Below are positions 1-7,289 of a DNA stretch of 14,602 nucleotides, one piece after another; positions within the stretch are counted from its first letter, which is position 1; each line of letters starts with the position of its first letter. The position numbers and the translations under genes were made by a program. Where the stretch lies: NCBI GenBank assembly GCA_027063755.1, contig JAMORD010000244.1:1-14602 (forward strand), given 5' to 3'. The DNA comes from a bacterium (GTDB taxonomy: Bacteria > Coprothermobacterota > Coprothermobacteria > Coprothermobacterales > JAADFF01). The notes under the pieces are model-generated. The model made no database searches. It was given only the letters and a program-made list of their open reading frames with translations, and was not told where the DNA came from.

Positions 1-339
1 GGCATATATAAGACTGCCAAGATAACCTTCAACTTCCATTCCTGTATACCAGTTTGCCCTTACTTGAGTAGTTACAAAGCATCTATCTTGGCTAATATCT
101 GTTGAATCAGAACCTATGTATGTAAAAGGGATAGGATGAGTCATAGGAATAAATTGAGGAAGAAGTTTGGTTGCTATTGTACTACTGAGAGATGCTTTTA
201 CCAATGATTCTTTTACATGTTTGATAGCATTTCCAGTATGAATGACTTCAGTGAGCACAATGGCCTTTCGCGAAGTAACATTCTTGTCTGTTACATCTAC
301 CATGTGTGGTAACCCATTTTTAATGTGCGTTGGCTTCAC
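1..339 (-). CDS. moaC: Cyclic pyranopterin monophosphate synthase MoaC (3' end beyond window)
   Basis: MoaC turns the MoaA product 3',8-cyclo-GTP into cyclic pyranopterin monophosphate, the second step of molybdenum cofactor synthesis in the cytoplasm. Reading the minus strand from a GTG at 339 gives 113 codons open to the window edge. Residues 12-16 read HMVDV, the usual MoaC start region. A lysine at 43, IPMTHP at 64-69 (family usually IPLCHP) and TGMEVE at 99-104 (family TGVEME, both glutamates kept) follow in the expected order. The GTG lies 8 bases after a GGAGG inside the last codons of moaA, and the moaA stop is 4 bases upstream, so the genes are coupled. The strongly conserved stretch between the lysine and the PLCHP motif is unusually divergent (KASLSS where most MoaC have ATARIAG-like sequence). 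The C-terminal part, with the second catalytic lysine, is not in view. The identification rests on order and spacing of motifs. Confidence 0.85.
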   Translation of the reverse strand, partial: MKPTHIKNGLPHMVDVTDKNVTSRKAIVLTEVIHTGNAIKHVKESLVKASLSSTIATKLLPQFIPMTHPIPFTYIGSDSTDISQDRCFVTTQVRANWYTGMEVEGYLGSLIYA

Positions 340-343
340 GCTG

Positions 344-1300
344 TTACCCTCCTATATTTCTCATTTCAACACTCCATGCTGCTTTTGGGTCGCCGTGTTC
401 TGGTTTTGCCTTGATTCCCTCTTGGAGAAACTCTATTGTTTCTTCCAATCCAGCCCTTATCTTGTCAAGTCCCGGTATTTTTATTGGAGCAAACAAGCAC
501 GGATATATATTACCTCTACTGTCTATTCTAATACGATTACACCTCTGACAGTAATTCATAGAGAAAAAAGCTATGAAACCTACAATGGTGCCATCTTCTA
601 ATTTGTAGTATGTACTTGGGCCTTTACCAAGATGAGTATCAATAGGCGTTAAAGGAGATATGTTTTCTTCAATGTATTTTTTTAAGTCTGTGATTTTAAA
701 GAACATGTCATTCCATGTCTCTGTATCTATCTTGGGCATTAACTCTATAAATCTTAGGGGCACATTGCGAGAACGGGCCAGGTCCAGTAGGGATGGTAAT
801 TCTTTTATCGTGATGTCTTTCATAACGACAGTATTGAGTTTTACCTGAATACCTGCATCTATGGCGTCGTCTATACCTCTAAGGACAAGATGCACGGCGT
901 CTACACCGGTGATGTATTTGAATGTTTCAGGATCTACAGCGTCAATACTGATATTGGCCGAAGTTAAACCGGCATCTTTGAGTTCCCTTGCATAAATTGA
1001 CAGGTAATAGCCATTGGTTGTGATTGCTATATCGTCTATGCCTACATCTTTTATCATGGAGACAAGTTTGGGAAGAGGATGTCTTACGAGAGGTTCTCCG
1101 CCTGTTAGTCTTATTTTGTTGATACCTAAATGTTTGCCAGCCTCTGCTATGCGAGCTATATCTTCAAACGACAGTATGTCTTTCTTTGGCACTTTTTCAA
1201 ATCCATGGGTGCCTGTGGTGCAATATTTGCACATAAAGTTGCAATGATCTATGACGGATATACGAATATATTCTATTTTCCTTCCAAATGGGTCTGTCAT
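344..1300 (-). CDS. moaA: GTP 3',8-cyclase MoaA (radical SAM)
   Basis: MoaA is the radical SAM enzyme that rearranges GTP to 3',8-cyclo-7,8-dihydro-GTP, the first committed step of molybdenum cofactor synthesis. The 318-residue protein has every family hallmark. The N-terminal cluster cysteines C20, C24 and C27 form CX3CX2C. LTGGEP is at 65-70. The second, C-terminal 4Fe-4S cluster is bound by C251, C254 and C268 (CX2CX13C). The protein ends in the family's Gly-Gly tail (RNIGG), which is needed for activity in characterised MoaA. The ATG at 1300 follows directly on the TAA of the upstream MoeA-fusion gene (TAAATG) and is preceded by AGGTGG. The start TDPFGRKIEYIRIS is typical. Length is normal (about 320-340) and no defect is visible. 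The neighbours moaC and two moeA genes place it in a cofactor operon. Confidence 0.97.
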   Translation of the reverse strand: MTDPFGRKIEYIRISVIDHCNFMCKYCTTGTHGFEKVPKKDILSFEDIARIAEAGKHLGINKIRLTGGEPLVRHPLPKLVSMIKDVGIDDIAITTNGYYLSIYARELKDAGLTSANISIDAVDPETFKYITGVDAVHLVLRGIDDAIDAGIQVKLNTVVMKDITIKELPSLLDLARSRNVPLRFIELMPKIDTETWNDMFFKITDLKKYIEENISPLTPIDTHLGKGPSTYYKLEDGTIVGFIAFFSMNYCQRCNRIRIDSRGNIYPCLFAPIKIPGLDKIRAGLEETIEFLQEGIKAKPEHGDPKAAWSVEMRNIGG

Positions 1301-3163
1301 TTACTTAACCACCTTTCCGCTGGCAGACACATCATAGCCTCCAATTTCTTGCACTTTTGCCTGCCATTTTGTGCTTCTTAGCACATCTATGATATTTTGA
1401 GCAAGTGCTTCATCGTCTTCAGGTATGATTATATGATACTCCTCAGTATGTACAGGAACAAAGTCTAAATTAAGGGCATCGGCGGCTGCCTTTATACCAA
1501 GACCGGCATCTGCCATGCCTATTGCAACAGTCATGGCTACTTGCAAGTGTGAGAATCGTTCAAGCATATAGCCATCAATATCGTTGGGTGAAATCTCGTA
1601 TTTGGCCAGAAGAAAATCAAGTAGCATACGCGTGCCAGAGCCCTTTTCCCTGTTGACAAACCTTATTCGCCTTATATCTTCAAAGGATGATATGTTTTTC
1701 GGATTGCCCTTAGGCACAATAAACCCTTGTTCTCGTTTTGCCATAAGTATGAGCCTTGCCGGTCGTTTAATGAATGGCACATTATACTGTCCCGTTTCTG
1801 GATCAAGAAGGTGGGCTCCTGCAAAATATACTTGTCCTTTGTTAAAGGCTCCAATAGAACCCAAAGAGCCCTTTTTTGCATAAGATATTAGTACCCCTTT
1901 TTCTCTAAGGAGAGAAAGAAGTAATTTAAAGGCTATATCATCACTTGCCATTACCAAAAGAGGATGTCCACCTTTTACCTTGATAATTTCAACTTCTTTA
2001 CCGGCCCGATATCCTTCGCTTCCTTCAGGTATAAATAAATGTGCATTTGCCATAGTAATGGGAAATAGTTTGCTGGAACCACTACCTAAAGTTATGGCAT
2101 GCTCTTTACCATCGTGGGCTTTACCTACTACTATACGAAGTAACTCTGCAACACCACCAGGTGATGGCACATGCACGCTAAGCGTTGCTTTTTCTATGTT
2201 TTTAGGTATAGGAGTATCTTCCGGTATAAATACTTGAATAAGGGGTTTTACAATATGTTGGAGTATATAGTAGGTGGCAGTTGGATATCCTGGTAGCCCT
2301 ATAACGGGCTTATTGTCCACTATACCTATTATTGTGGGTTTTGATGGTCTGATACGTATACCATGAACGAGCAGCTTTCCCGTGTTTTCTATCAGGGGAG
2401 CAATAAGGTCATGTTTTCCTCTTGAAGAGCCCCCAATAAACAACACGATATCTGCAATTTTTAGACCCTCTTTTAGTGCGTGAGATAGCTTGTCCATATC
2501 ATTGGGAACAGGACTATATATTTTTGATACCGTACCTCCAAATTTTTCAATATACTGGGCTACCATGAGGCTACTTGTTTCTGGTAAATCGCCTTCTTTG
2601 AGGTCAGTTTCGGGAACCTTCATCTCTTCTCCTGTGGGTATGATGGCGACACGGATTGGTTTGTAGACTTTTATTGTCTTTACCCCAGCTGCCCTCATCA
2701 GTGCTATGTGTTCAGGGAGAAGATATGTGTTTCTCCAAATAATAAGGTCGTTTTTGATAACATCTTCTCCTATAAATCGGATACCTTTTCCGACAGAAAT
2801 ACTCTTGTGAAATACAAAGTATTCACCGTCTTCTAAAACATCTTCTTGCATATATACAGCATCTTCTTCAGGAAAGTGAATGGGATCTCCTGTATTGACA
2901 TAGCGAACACTGTCTTTGGGAACCCTTATGGGATTTGCCGTGTGGGCCCCTTTAAATCTATCACTTTTTACGGCGTATCCATCAACAGCTGCTGCCAGGA
3001 AGTGGGGTACATTACGCTTTGCCCATATTTCCTCTGCTGATACCCTACCAACGGCCTCTTGTACTGGTATTTCTTCTGTTTGAGGGGAGATGAGAGATTT
3101 TAGCGTGTTATTTACCAACTCTAAAACTTCATTCCATGGGGTGGTGTTGTGAAATTTACTCAT
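1301..3163 (-). CDS. MoeA-like protein fused to a periplasmic-binding-protein-like domain
   Basis: This is a two-domain protein of 620 residues. Residues 1-395 are MoeA-like: AVDGYAV at 59-65, IGGSSRGKHD at 243-252, IGLPGYPTA at 288-296 and a domain IV ending near 395. Residues 400-620 resemble a type 2 periplasmic-binding or LysR effector domain (COG1910-like), with ASDDIAFKLL near 406-415 and VNREKGSGTRMLLD at 503-516. No signal peptide is present, so this domain acts in the cytoplasm, plausibly as an oxyanion or cofactor sensor. MoeA inserts metal into adenylated molybdopterin. Here the GDE motif reads GEE (178-180) and the usual D-x-N near 195 reads E-T-S, unlike the neighbouring 409-residue MoeA. 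The ATG at 3163 overlaps the upstream TGA as ATGA, with AGGTGA as ribosome site. Such fusions are known in archaea and clostridia, where they sit beside a second moeA. The role of the fused domain is unknown to me. A tungsten or molybdenum choice is only a guess. Confidence 0.9.
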   Translation of the reverse strand: MSKFHNTTPWNEVLELVNNTLKSLISPQTEEIPVQEAVGRVSAEEIWAKRNVPHFLAAAVDGYAVKSDRFKGAHTANPIRVPKDSVRYVNTGDPIHFPEEDAVYMQEDVLEDGEYFVFHKSISVGKGIRFIGEDVIKNDLIIWRNTYLLPEHIALMRAAGVKTIKVYKPIRVAIIPTGEEMKVPETDLKEGDLPETSSLMVAQYIEKFGGTVSKIYSPVPNDMDKLSHALKEGLKIADIVLFIGGSSRGKHDLIAPLIENTGKLLVHGIRIRPSKPTIIGIVDNKPVIGLPGYPTATYYILQHIVKPLIQVFIPEDTPIPKNIEKATLSVHVPSPGGVAELLRIVVGKAHDGKEHAITLGSGSSKLFPITMANAHLFIPEGSEGYRAGKEVEIIKVKGGHPLLVMASDDIAFKLLLSLLREKGVLISYAKKGSLGSIGAFNKGQVYFAGAHLLDPETGQYNVPFIKRPARLILMAKREQGFIVPKGNPKNISSFEDIRRIRFVNREKGSGTRMLLDFLLAKYEISPNDIDGYMLERFSHLQVAMTVAIGMADAGLGIKAAADALNLDFVPVHTEEYHIIIPEDDEALAQNIIDVLRSTKWQAKVQEIGGYDVSASGKVVK

Positions 3164-4389
3164 AAAAGCATCACCTCAACTTCCTCACCAGCCGATAGCC
3201 CTTCTTTTTCTGGTGGTATGCGGGCTAAACCGTCTGCCATGGCAAGTGTATATGTTATACCTGACTGTGTAATCATTGGTTCTACTGTGGGGGGGGATGT
3301 GGAGAAATCTATTTTTACTCTGAGATATTCTTCTATACCGGGCTTACTATATACTTCGGTTTTGATTATTCCTCGTATGAAAACAAATGGTGTTTGTCTA
3401 TTACTGCCGGCTATATATTCCACAATATTTGTACCTATCAGTTTGGCTGACACGAAACATGATGCTGGATGCCCGGGCAGTCCCAGTATTGGTTTCCCAC
3501 CGGAAACAGCAACAATGGTGGGCTTTCCAGGACTGATGCGGAGTCCATGAAATAATATCTCACTATCGGGTAGACTTTTTATAACAGAAACGACAAGGTC
3601 CCTTGTGCCGGCCGAAGAGCCTCCTGATAACATGACAATGTCAGCTATATTTAAAGCCTCTTTTAAGGCTTTTTCCATTGCCTCTCTTTTGTCGGGAATA
3701 ATAACTGGTGATACATCTAATATTTCCCCTATTCCTCCAAACATGGCTTTGAGCATGGGACCATTGGCATCACGCATTTTCCCAGGTTCTGGATAGCTGT
3801 CTGGTGGAACAATTTCATCTCCAGTAGAAAAAATGGCTATTTTAGGTTTTCTATATACTTTTACTGTTGTAATGCCGGCATATGCAAGAAGCCCGATGTG
3901 ACGGGCATGTAGTTTGGTTCCCTTAGGTATAAGGAGCATGCCTTCCTTAATATCTTCCCCAGGTTGCACGGTGTTTTCACCAGGTGCTACACTGCGATAC
4001 ATTTCTACATATGGAGAAATTTCTTCGGTATATTCAATCATCTCAACGGCATCAGCTCCTTCTGGTAAAATGCCGCCTGTTGGTATATACATGGTCTGAC
4101 CAGGGGCTATATCCTCTTTCGGTATTTCTCCAATGTGAATTTCTCCTTTCTTAAGGAGCATTGCAGGTGTTTCGGGAGAAGCCCCCATTGTGTCTTCAGA
4201 TTTAACGGCATATCCATCTACGGTTGAGCGTGGTAGTGGGGGAATATTCTCTGTGCTGTATATATCTTCGGCCAGTATTCTTCCTGATGCTTGAAAAATA
4301 CTAACCTCTTCAGTATCCTCTATACGAGAATATCTATGGTATATGGGGGTTAGCCTTTCAGAAGGCGATACTAAATATAAAAATGCCAT
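3160..4389 (-). CDS. moeA: Molybdopterin molybdenumtransferase MoeA
   Basis: MoeA catalyses insertion of molybdate (or tungstate) into adenylated molybdopterin with release of AMP. The 409-residue protein has the full motif set: STVDGYAV at 55-62 (Asp58 matches the essential Asp of E. coli MoeA), STGDEIVP at 188-195, RDANG at 206-210, SGGSSAGTRD at 255-264, SPGKP near 286-290 and GLPGHPAS at 303-310. The C-terminal domain IV follows. Length is normal. The ATG at 4389 has GGAGGTG just upstream and is the first gene of the minus-strand operon. A TATAAT lies 23 bases before it. It overlaps the MoeA-fusion gene by four bases (ATGA). Because this copy keeps all expected residues, it is the more likely general MoeA of the pair. 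Confidence 0.96.
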   Translation of the reverse strand: MAFLYLVSPSERLTPIYHRYSRIEDTEEVSIFQASGRILAEDIYSTENIPPLPRSTVDGYAVKSEDTMGASPETPAMLLKKGEIHIGEIPKEDIAPGQTMYIPTGGILPEGADAVEMIEYTEEISPYVEMYRSVAPGENTVQPGEDIKEGMLLIPKGTKLHARHIGLLAYAGITTVKVYRKPKIAIFSTGDEIVPPDSYPEPGKMRDANGPMLKAMFGGIGEILDVSPVIIPDKREAMEKALKEALNIADIVMLSGGSSAGTRDLVVSVIKSLPDSEILFHGLRISPGKPTIVAVSGGKPILGLPGHPASCFVSAKLIGTNIVEYIAGSNRQTPFVFIRGIIKTEVYSKPGIEEYLRVKIDFSTSPPTVEPMITQSGITYTLAMADGLARIPPEKEGLSAGEEVEVMLL

Positions 4390-4411
4390 ACAAGCACCTC
4401 CTCTCGCTTAA

Positions 4412-4419
4412 ATTATAAA
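4412..4419. promoter_or_regulatory. Candidate -10 element(s) of the divergent moeA / protease promoter region
   Basis: The 85-base gap between the divergent genes has an AT core reading TATAAT on the minus strand (4417 to 4412), 23 bases from the moeA ATG. Read on the plus strand the same core contains TATAAA (4414-4419). No convincing -35 box is seen at 16-18 bases in either direction, so this rests on the -10 match and the position only. It could serve one or both directions. Confidence 0.4.
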
Positions 4420-4420
4420 T

Positions 4421-4458
4421 CAAGATATTAATCTGGTAGTAGACAGATAGAATACTTG
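4421..4458. repeat. Imperfect inverted repeat in the divergent intergenic region
   Basis: Two nested arms face each other. CAAG at 4421-4424, TATT at 4426-4429 and ATCTG at 4431-4435 pair with CAGAT at 4444-4448, AATA at 4451-4454 and CTTG at 4455-4458. The loop is 8 bases, with small bulges. The repeat sits immediately before the GGAGGTGATG ribosome site of the plus-strand protease gene and over the expected -35 area of the minus-strand moeA promoter. It could be an operator for a dimeric regulator or a leader hairpin. No T-rich tail follows, so it is not a terminator. It does not resemble the E. coli ModE site or the Moco aptamer. Confidence 0.45.
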
Positions 4459-4474
4459 TGGAGGTGATGACAAG

Positions 4475-5326
4475 ATGGATTTTATGAGTATGCTATGGTG
4501 GCTCTTGTTTATCATTGTAATTATGGAGCCCGCTATGCAACAGTGGCATCTTCAGAATATGCGTCACATGCTACTGGCAAGACTGGAGAAAAAGAGAAAG
4601 AGTAGGGTTATTACCCTTATTCACCGACAGGAGACCATTTCATTCTTTGGTTTACCTATTTCTCGTTTCATCAATATTGATGATTCTGAGGCTGTTCTTT
4701 CTGCCATTCGCTCAACACCCGATGATGTTCCTATAGATCTTATTATTCATACACCGGGAGGTCTGGTGCTTGCAGCGGAACAGATTGCCAAGGCACTAAA
4801 AAGACACAAGGCACCTACCAGGGTTATTGTTCCCCACTATGCCATGTCTGGCGGAACGCTAATAGCACTTGCTGCAGATGAGATTATTATGGATGAAAAT
4901 GCTGTGTTGGGACCAGTGGATCCTCAGCTTGGATCTGAACCTGCTGCGTCTATTGTTAAGGCAGTGGAGGAAAAGGGAACAGATAAAGTGGATGATGCCA
5001 CGCTAATCAAGGCTGACATGTCAAAAAAGGCACTGAAACAGGTTAAGGAGTTTGTCAAAGAGATGCTTCTTGAACATTATACAGAGGAAGATGCAGAGAG
5101 AATATCCGACATTCTATCTCAGGGTACTTGGACCCACGACTATCCTCTCTTTAAGGAGACACTTGACGAACTTCTAAAACCACAGCATGGTGGCGATGGG
5201 ATAAAAATCAGCACTGATGTTCCAACCGAGGTGTACATGCTAATGAATCTGTATCCACAACCTGCCGGTCGTCGCCCCAGTGTTAGCTATATTCCGCATT
5301 CTACAGGAGATTGGAGGAATAAGTAA
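4475..5326 (+). CDS. Membrane-anchored ClpP/SppA-fold serine protease (SDH_sah family)
   Basis: This 283-residue protein starts with one hydrophobic segment (about residues 6-18) followed by a basic stretch (KKRKSR near 39-44), as in an N-terminally anchored membrane protein. From about residue 45 it follows the ClpP/crotonase-like fold of the serine dehydrogenase-proteinase family (Pfam SDH_sah): IHTPGGLVLAAEQIA at 91-105 and HYAMSGGTLIALAADEI at 121-137. Ser125 is the likely nucleophile and GPVDPQLG follows at 146-153. This layout matches the SppA-like peptidases, which cut peptides or small membrane proteins. The ATG at 4475 has GGAGGTGATG 6 bases upstream. The gene's TAA overlaps the ATG of a rhomboid protease (TAATG), suggesting the two act together on membrane substrates. 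The catalytic lysine cannot be placed with certainty, and the substrate is unknown. Confidence 0.85.
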   Translation: MDFMSMLWWLLFIIVIMEPAMQQWHLQNMRHMLLARLEKKRKSRVITLIHRQETISFFGLPISRFINIDDSEAVLSAIRSTPDDVPIDLIIHTPGGLVLAAEQIAKALKRHKAPTRVIVPHYAMSGGTLIALAADEIIMDENAVLGPVDPQLGSEPAASIVKAVEEKGTDKVDDATLIKADMSKKALKQVKEFVKEMLLEHYTEEDAERISDILSQGTWTHDYPLFKETLDELLKPQHGGDGIKISTDVPTEVYMLMNLYPQPAGRRPSVSYIPHSTGDWRNK

Positions 5327-6030
5327 TGTTTCTGTTGCCGTTAAGGGATATTAACCCTACTCGTAAGGCACCAATTATGACTTATGTCATAATACTGGTG
5401 TCTTTTCTTGCATTCTTCTTTGAACTGTCTATGCCGAAGGGAACCCTTCAAATGTTTATACAAACACATGCATTTGTACCTGCTAAATTCTGGCATATGG
5501 TTAAAGTATTTGATCTATGGGGAATACTGTCTATGATATTGTTTTCTACATTTTTGCACGGTGGCTGGATGCATATTATAGGTAATATGTGGTTCTTGTA
5601 TGTTTTCGGTGATAATGTAGAAGACGCTATGGGACATCATGTATATCTTCTTTTTTATCTGTTTGCTTCTGCCGTTGGTATGATTGTTCACGCTATGATC
5701 TTTCCTACAAGTAACATGCCACTTATTGGTGGTTCTGCTGCTATCTCTGGTGTTCTTGGAGCCTATATGGTTCTTTTCCCAGCATCACCTATAGAAACAC
5801 TTTTCATTATAGGTATTTTCCCTATGACTGTATATATATCTGCTTACTGGTATCTGTTTTACTGGATACTCCTTCAGCTTGTGAGTGGTATTGTTGATGT
5901 TATGAGTCCTGTTGCATATTGGGCACATGTTGGTGGCTTTTTAGCGGGTTTATGGATAGGTGCAGTTGTTAAAAGTCATAGACCTACCAGGTACAGGTTT
6001 TATTCTGATAGAATTTACTACTATCGGTAA
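5326..6030 (+). CDS. Rhomboid-family intramembrane serine protease
   Basis: Rhomboids cleave transmembrane segments inside the lipid bilayer. The 234-residue protein has about six or seven hydrophobic helices. Family marks are HGGWMHIIGNMWFLYVFGDNVED at 78-100 (shown here by its ends, with Asn87 as the oxyanion-site residue), IGGSAAISGVLGAY at 134-147 with nucleophile Ser137, and HVGGFLAG at 201-208 with His201 as its partner. The usual GASG motif reads GGSA, a mild variant with the serine kept, so activity is expected. The short tail is basic and tyrosine-rich. The start overlaps the stop of the ClpP/SppA-like protease by one base, with GGAGG 8 bases before the ATG, so the two are co-translated. 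No lipid or signal features beyond the helices are seen, and the substrate is unknown. Confidence 0.93.
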   Translation: MFLLPLRDINPTRKAPIMTYVIILVSFLAFFFELSMPKGTLQMFIQTHAFVPAKFWHMVKVFDLWGILSMILFSTFLHGGWMHIIGNMWFLYVFGDNVEDAMGHHVYLLFYLFASAVGMIVHAMIFPTSNMPLIGGSAAISGVLGAYMVLFPASPIETLFIIGIFPMTVYISAYWYLFYWILLQLVSGIVDVMSPVAYWAHVGGFLAGLWIGAVVKSHRPTRYRFYSDRIYYYR

Positions 6031-6061
6031 TGATTTAATATAGATCTCAGGAGGGGATGTT

Positions 6062-7048
6062 ATGAACTTTCCACCACACCATCTGTACATAAGGCCTCAG
6101 TATATGCCTATGCCTATACCATGGCACATGGTAGAGCCTGATGCAGAGTCTTTGATAGTAGAGTTGGGGTTTGGTAGAGGAGAGTATCTACTGACTTTAT
6201 CAAAAACCTTTCCTGATGCCCTTATTATTGGGTTTGAGGTGTCAATGACTTCTCTTCTTAAGGCCGCCTATAGGCTTCAAAGTGCAGACAAACGCAATGT
6301 GAAAATGCTGCTGTTTGATGGGGTTTTAGGTCTTTCAGAATTTTTTACCCCAAATTCGGTAGATGCTGTGTATATGAACTTTCCCATACCTTGGCCTAAG
6401 AAAAAACATGCCAAACGAAGAGTTGTTAGGGATGATTTCTGGCGTATACTTGCTCGCGTGTTAAAAATTGGTGGGTATTTTGAGCTTATGACCGATGTTG
6501 ACTGGTATGCCGAAGAGGCACAGAAAAATGCTGAGGAAGTTGGGGTGTTTTCTGTAGAACTTAAGAGAAATCCTAGCCGTAGGGTTCAAACAAAGTATGA
6601 GCAAAAATGGCTTGCAGAGGGTAGAGATATATTCTTGGTAAGGGTTGTCAAGGATGAAGACTATAAATCTGATTACGAAAGACTGTTTATAAAGGGGGCT
6701 GACTATATGCCACATGCTTTCATAAAAAAGCCGTGGAAAGAGCTTCTTAATGATATGAAGTCTTTGGAAGGACTAGAGATAAGACAGTCTACTGATAAAG
6801 GCTATGGTATTAGAGAGGTCTTTTATAGAGATAGAGAGATTCTTTTACGCAGCTTTACCATAGATAGGGGGTTTTTTCAGTCGTTTTATATATGGATTCG
6901 TCCCGAAGATAAAGAGGGGGACGATGCCTTTCTTATGAAACTTGATCCTCTGTCTTCGCCGTTTAGAACGAAATCTCTCATGAGCCTTATGAGACATATT
7001 AAAGATATAGTAGGAGAAGAATTTGTTGTTAGACACAATTTAGGTTAA
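6062..7048 (+). CDS. trmB: tRNA (guanine-N7-)-methyltransferase TrmB with C-terminal extension
   Basis: TrmB methylates G46 in the variable loop of tRNA, using S-adenosylmethionine. Visible motifs are the SAM-binding ELGFGRGEYL at 34-43, GFEVS at 57-61, NFPIPWPKKKHAKRR at 106-120, TDVDWYAEEA at 144-153 and TKYEQKW at 177-183 (the TxxE motif). Typical TrmB proteins have about 210-240 residues. This one has 328, with an extra domain from about 200 that I do not recognise. As I recall, longer TrmB forms occur in Thermotogae and Aquificae. In most TrmB proteins the third motif reads F-x-DPWPK. Here an isoleucine (Ile109) stands where the conserved Asp should be. The ATG at 6062 follows AGGAGGGGATG. 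The previous gene ends 31 bases upstream, so co-transcription with the protease pair is likely. Confidence 0.93.
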   Translation: MNFPPHHLYIRPQYMPMPIPWHMVEPDAESLIVELGFGRGEYLLTLSKTFPDALIIGFEVSMTSLLKAAYRLQSADKRNVKMLLFDGVLGLSEFFTPNSVDAVYMNFPIPWPKKKHAKRRVVRDDFWRILARVLKIGGYFELMTDVDWYAEEAQKNAEEVGVFSVELKRNPSRRVQTKYEQKWLAEGRDIFLVRVVKDEDYKSDYERLFIKGADYMPHAFIKKPWKELLNDMKSLEGLEIRQSTDKGYGIREVFYRDREILLRSFTIDRGFFQSFYIWIRPEDKEGDDAFLMKLDPLSSPFRTKSLMSLMRHIKDIVGEEFVVRHNLG

Positions 7049-7059
7049 TATATGTTTTG

Positions 7060-7065
7060 TATAAC
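7060..7065 (+). promoter_or_regulatory. Candidate -10 element for the riboswitch-btuFCD transcript
   Basis: TATAAC lies 6 bases before the first base of riboswitch helix P1 (7071), the place where a -10 box would put the transcript start. No clear -35 is seen. The trmB stop is only 11 bases upstream and no terminator separates the genes, so read-through from trmB is also possible. Confidence 0.35.
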
Positions 7066-7067
7066 CA

Positions 7068-7265
7068 GGCCATGGCAAGGTGCCGTGAGGCTTAATAGGG
7101 AAGCCGGTGAAAATCCGGCACTGCCCCGCAACTGTGAGGGGTGAAAGCCCTTGTTAATATGCCACTGGGTAATCCGGGAAGGCTACAAGGGTATGCCCCG
7201 AGTCAGGAGACCTGCCTTGCCATGCCGCGGAAGCCTCGCGTGGGGGTAAACCGGGGACCTCCACC
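7068..7265 (+). ncRNA. Cobalamin (adenosylcobalamin-type) riboswitch
   Basis: The leader of btuFCD contains a full cobalamin aptamer. A perfect 10-base closing helix joins 7071-7080 (CATGGCAAGG) to 7215-7224 (CCTTGCCATG). Inside it are the conserved blocks: GGGAAGCCGGTGAAAATCC near 7100-7118, GCCCCGCAACTGTGA near 7123-7137, GCCACTGGGTAATCCGGGAAGG near 7161-7182, and the B12 box AGTCAGGAGACCTGCC at 7201-7216. In known examples corrinoid binding represses uptake or synthesis genes, and here it should lower BtuFCD when cobalamin is plentiful. Expression-platform helices follow directly (separate entry). Class and conserved boxes are certain. The exact outer boundary is approximate. Confidence 0.97.
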
Positions 7266-7282
7266 AAATTTTAAAAGGAGGT
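7240..7282 (+). promoter_or_regulatory. Translational expression platform of the cobalamin riboswitch
   Basis: Two exclusive helices share one strand. ACCTCC at 7257-7262 is the exact complement of the btuF ribosome site GGAGGT at 7277-7282 and would hide it. ACCTCCAC at 7257-7264 can instead pair with GTGGGGGT at 7240-7247 (8 pairs, one G-U, 9-base loop), freeing the ribosome site. An upstream CGCG...CGCG hairpin (7226-7240) touches the same region by one base and may link it to the aptamer. No T-run follows, so control is probably at translation. Which state corresponds to ligand binding is inferred from the family, with bound taken as hidden. Confidence 0.75.
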
Positions 7283-7289
7283 GCTAAAT

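Noticed and set aside
242-601. Plus-strand open frame of 119 codons, and many others opposite the Moco genes up to 4099
   Set aside because: They lie antisense to moaC, moaA and both moeA genes, whose protein motifs are unmistakable, and the translations show no family features or ribosome sites.
4390-4474. Molybdenum cofactor riboswitch before moeA
   Set aside because: The gap is 85 bases, shared with a divergent gene, and lacks the multi-helix layout of the Moco aptamer.
7281-7289. GTG start three codons before the btuF ATG
   Set aside because: The GTG is part of the GGAGGTG ribosome site, which is correctly spaced for the ATG at 7290.
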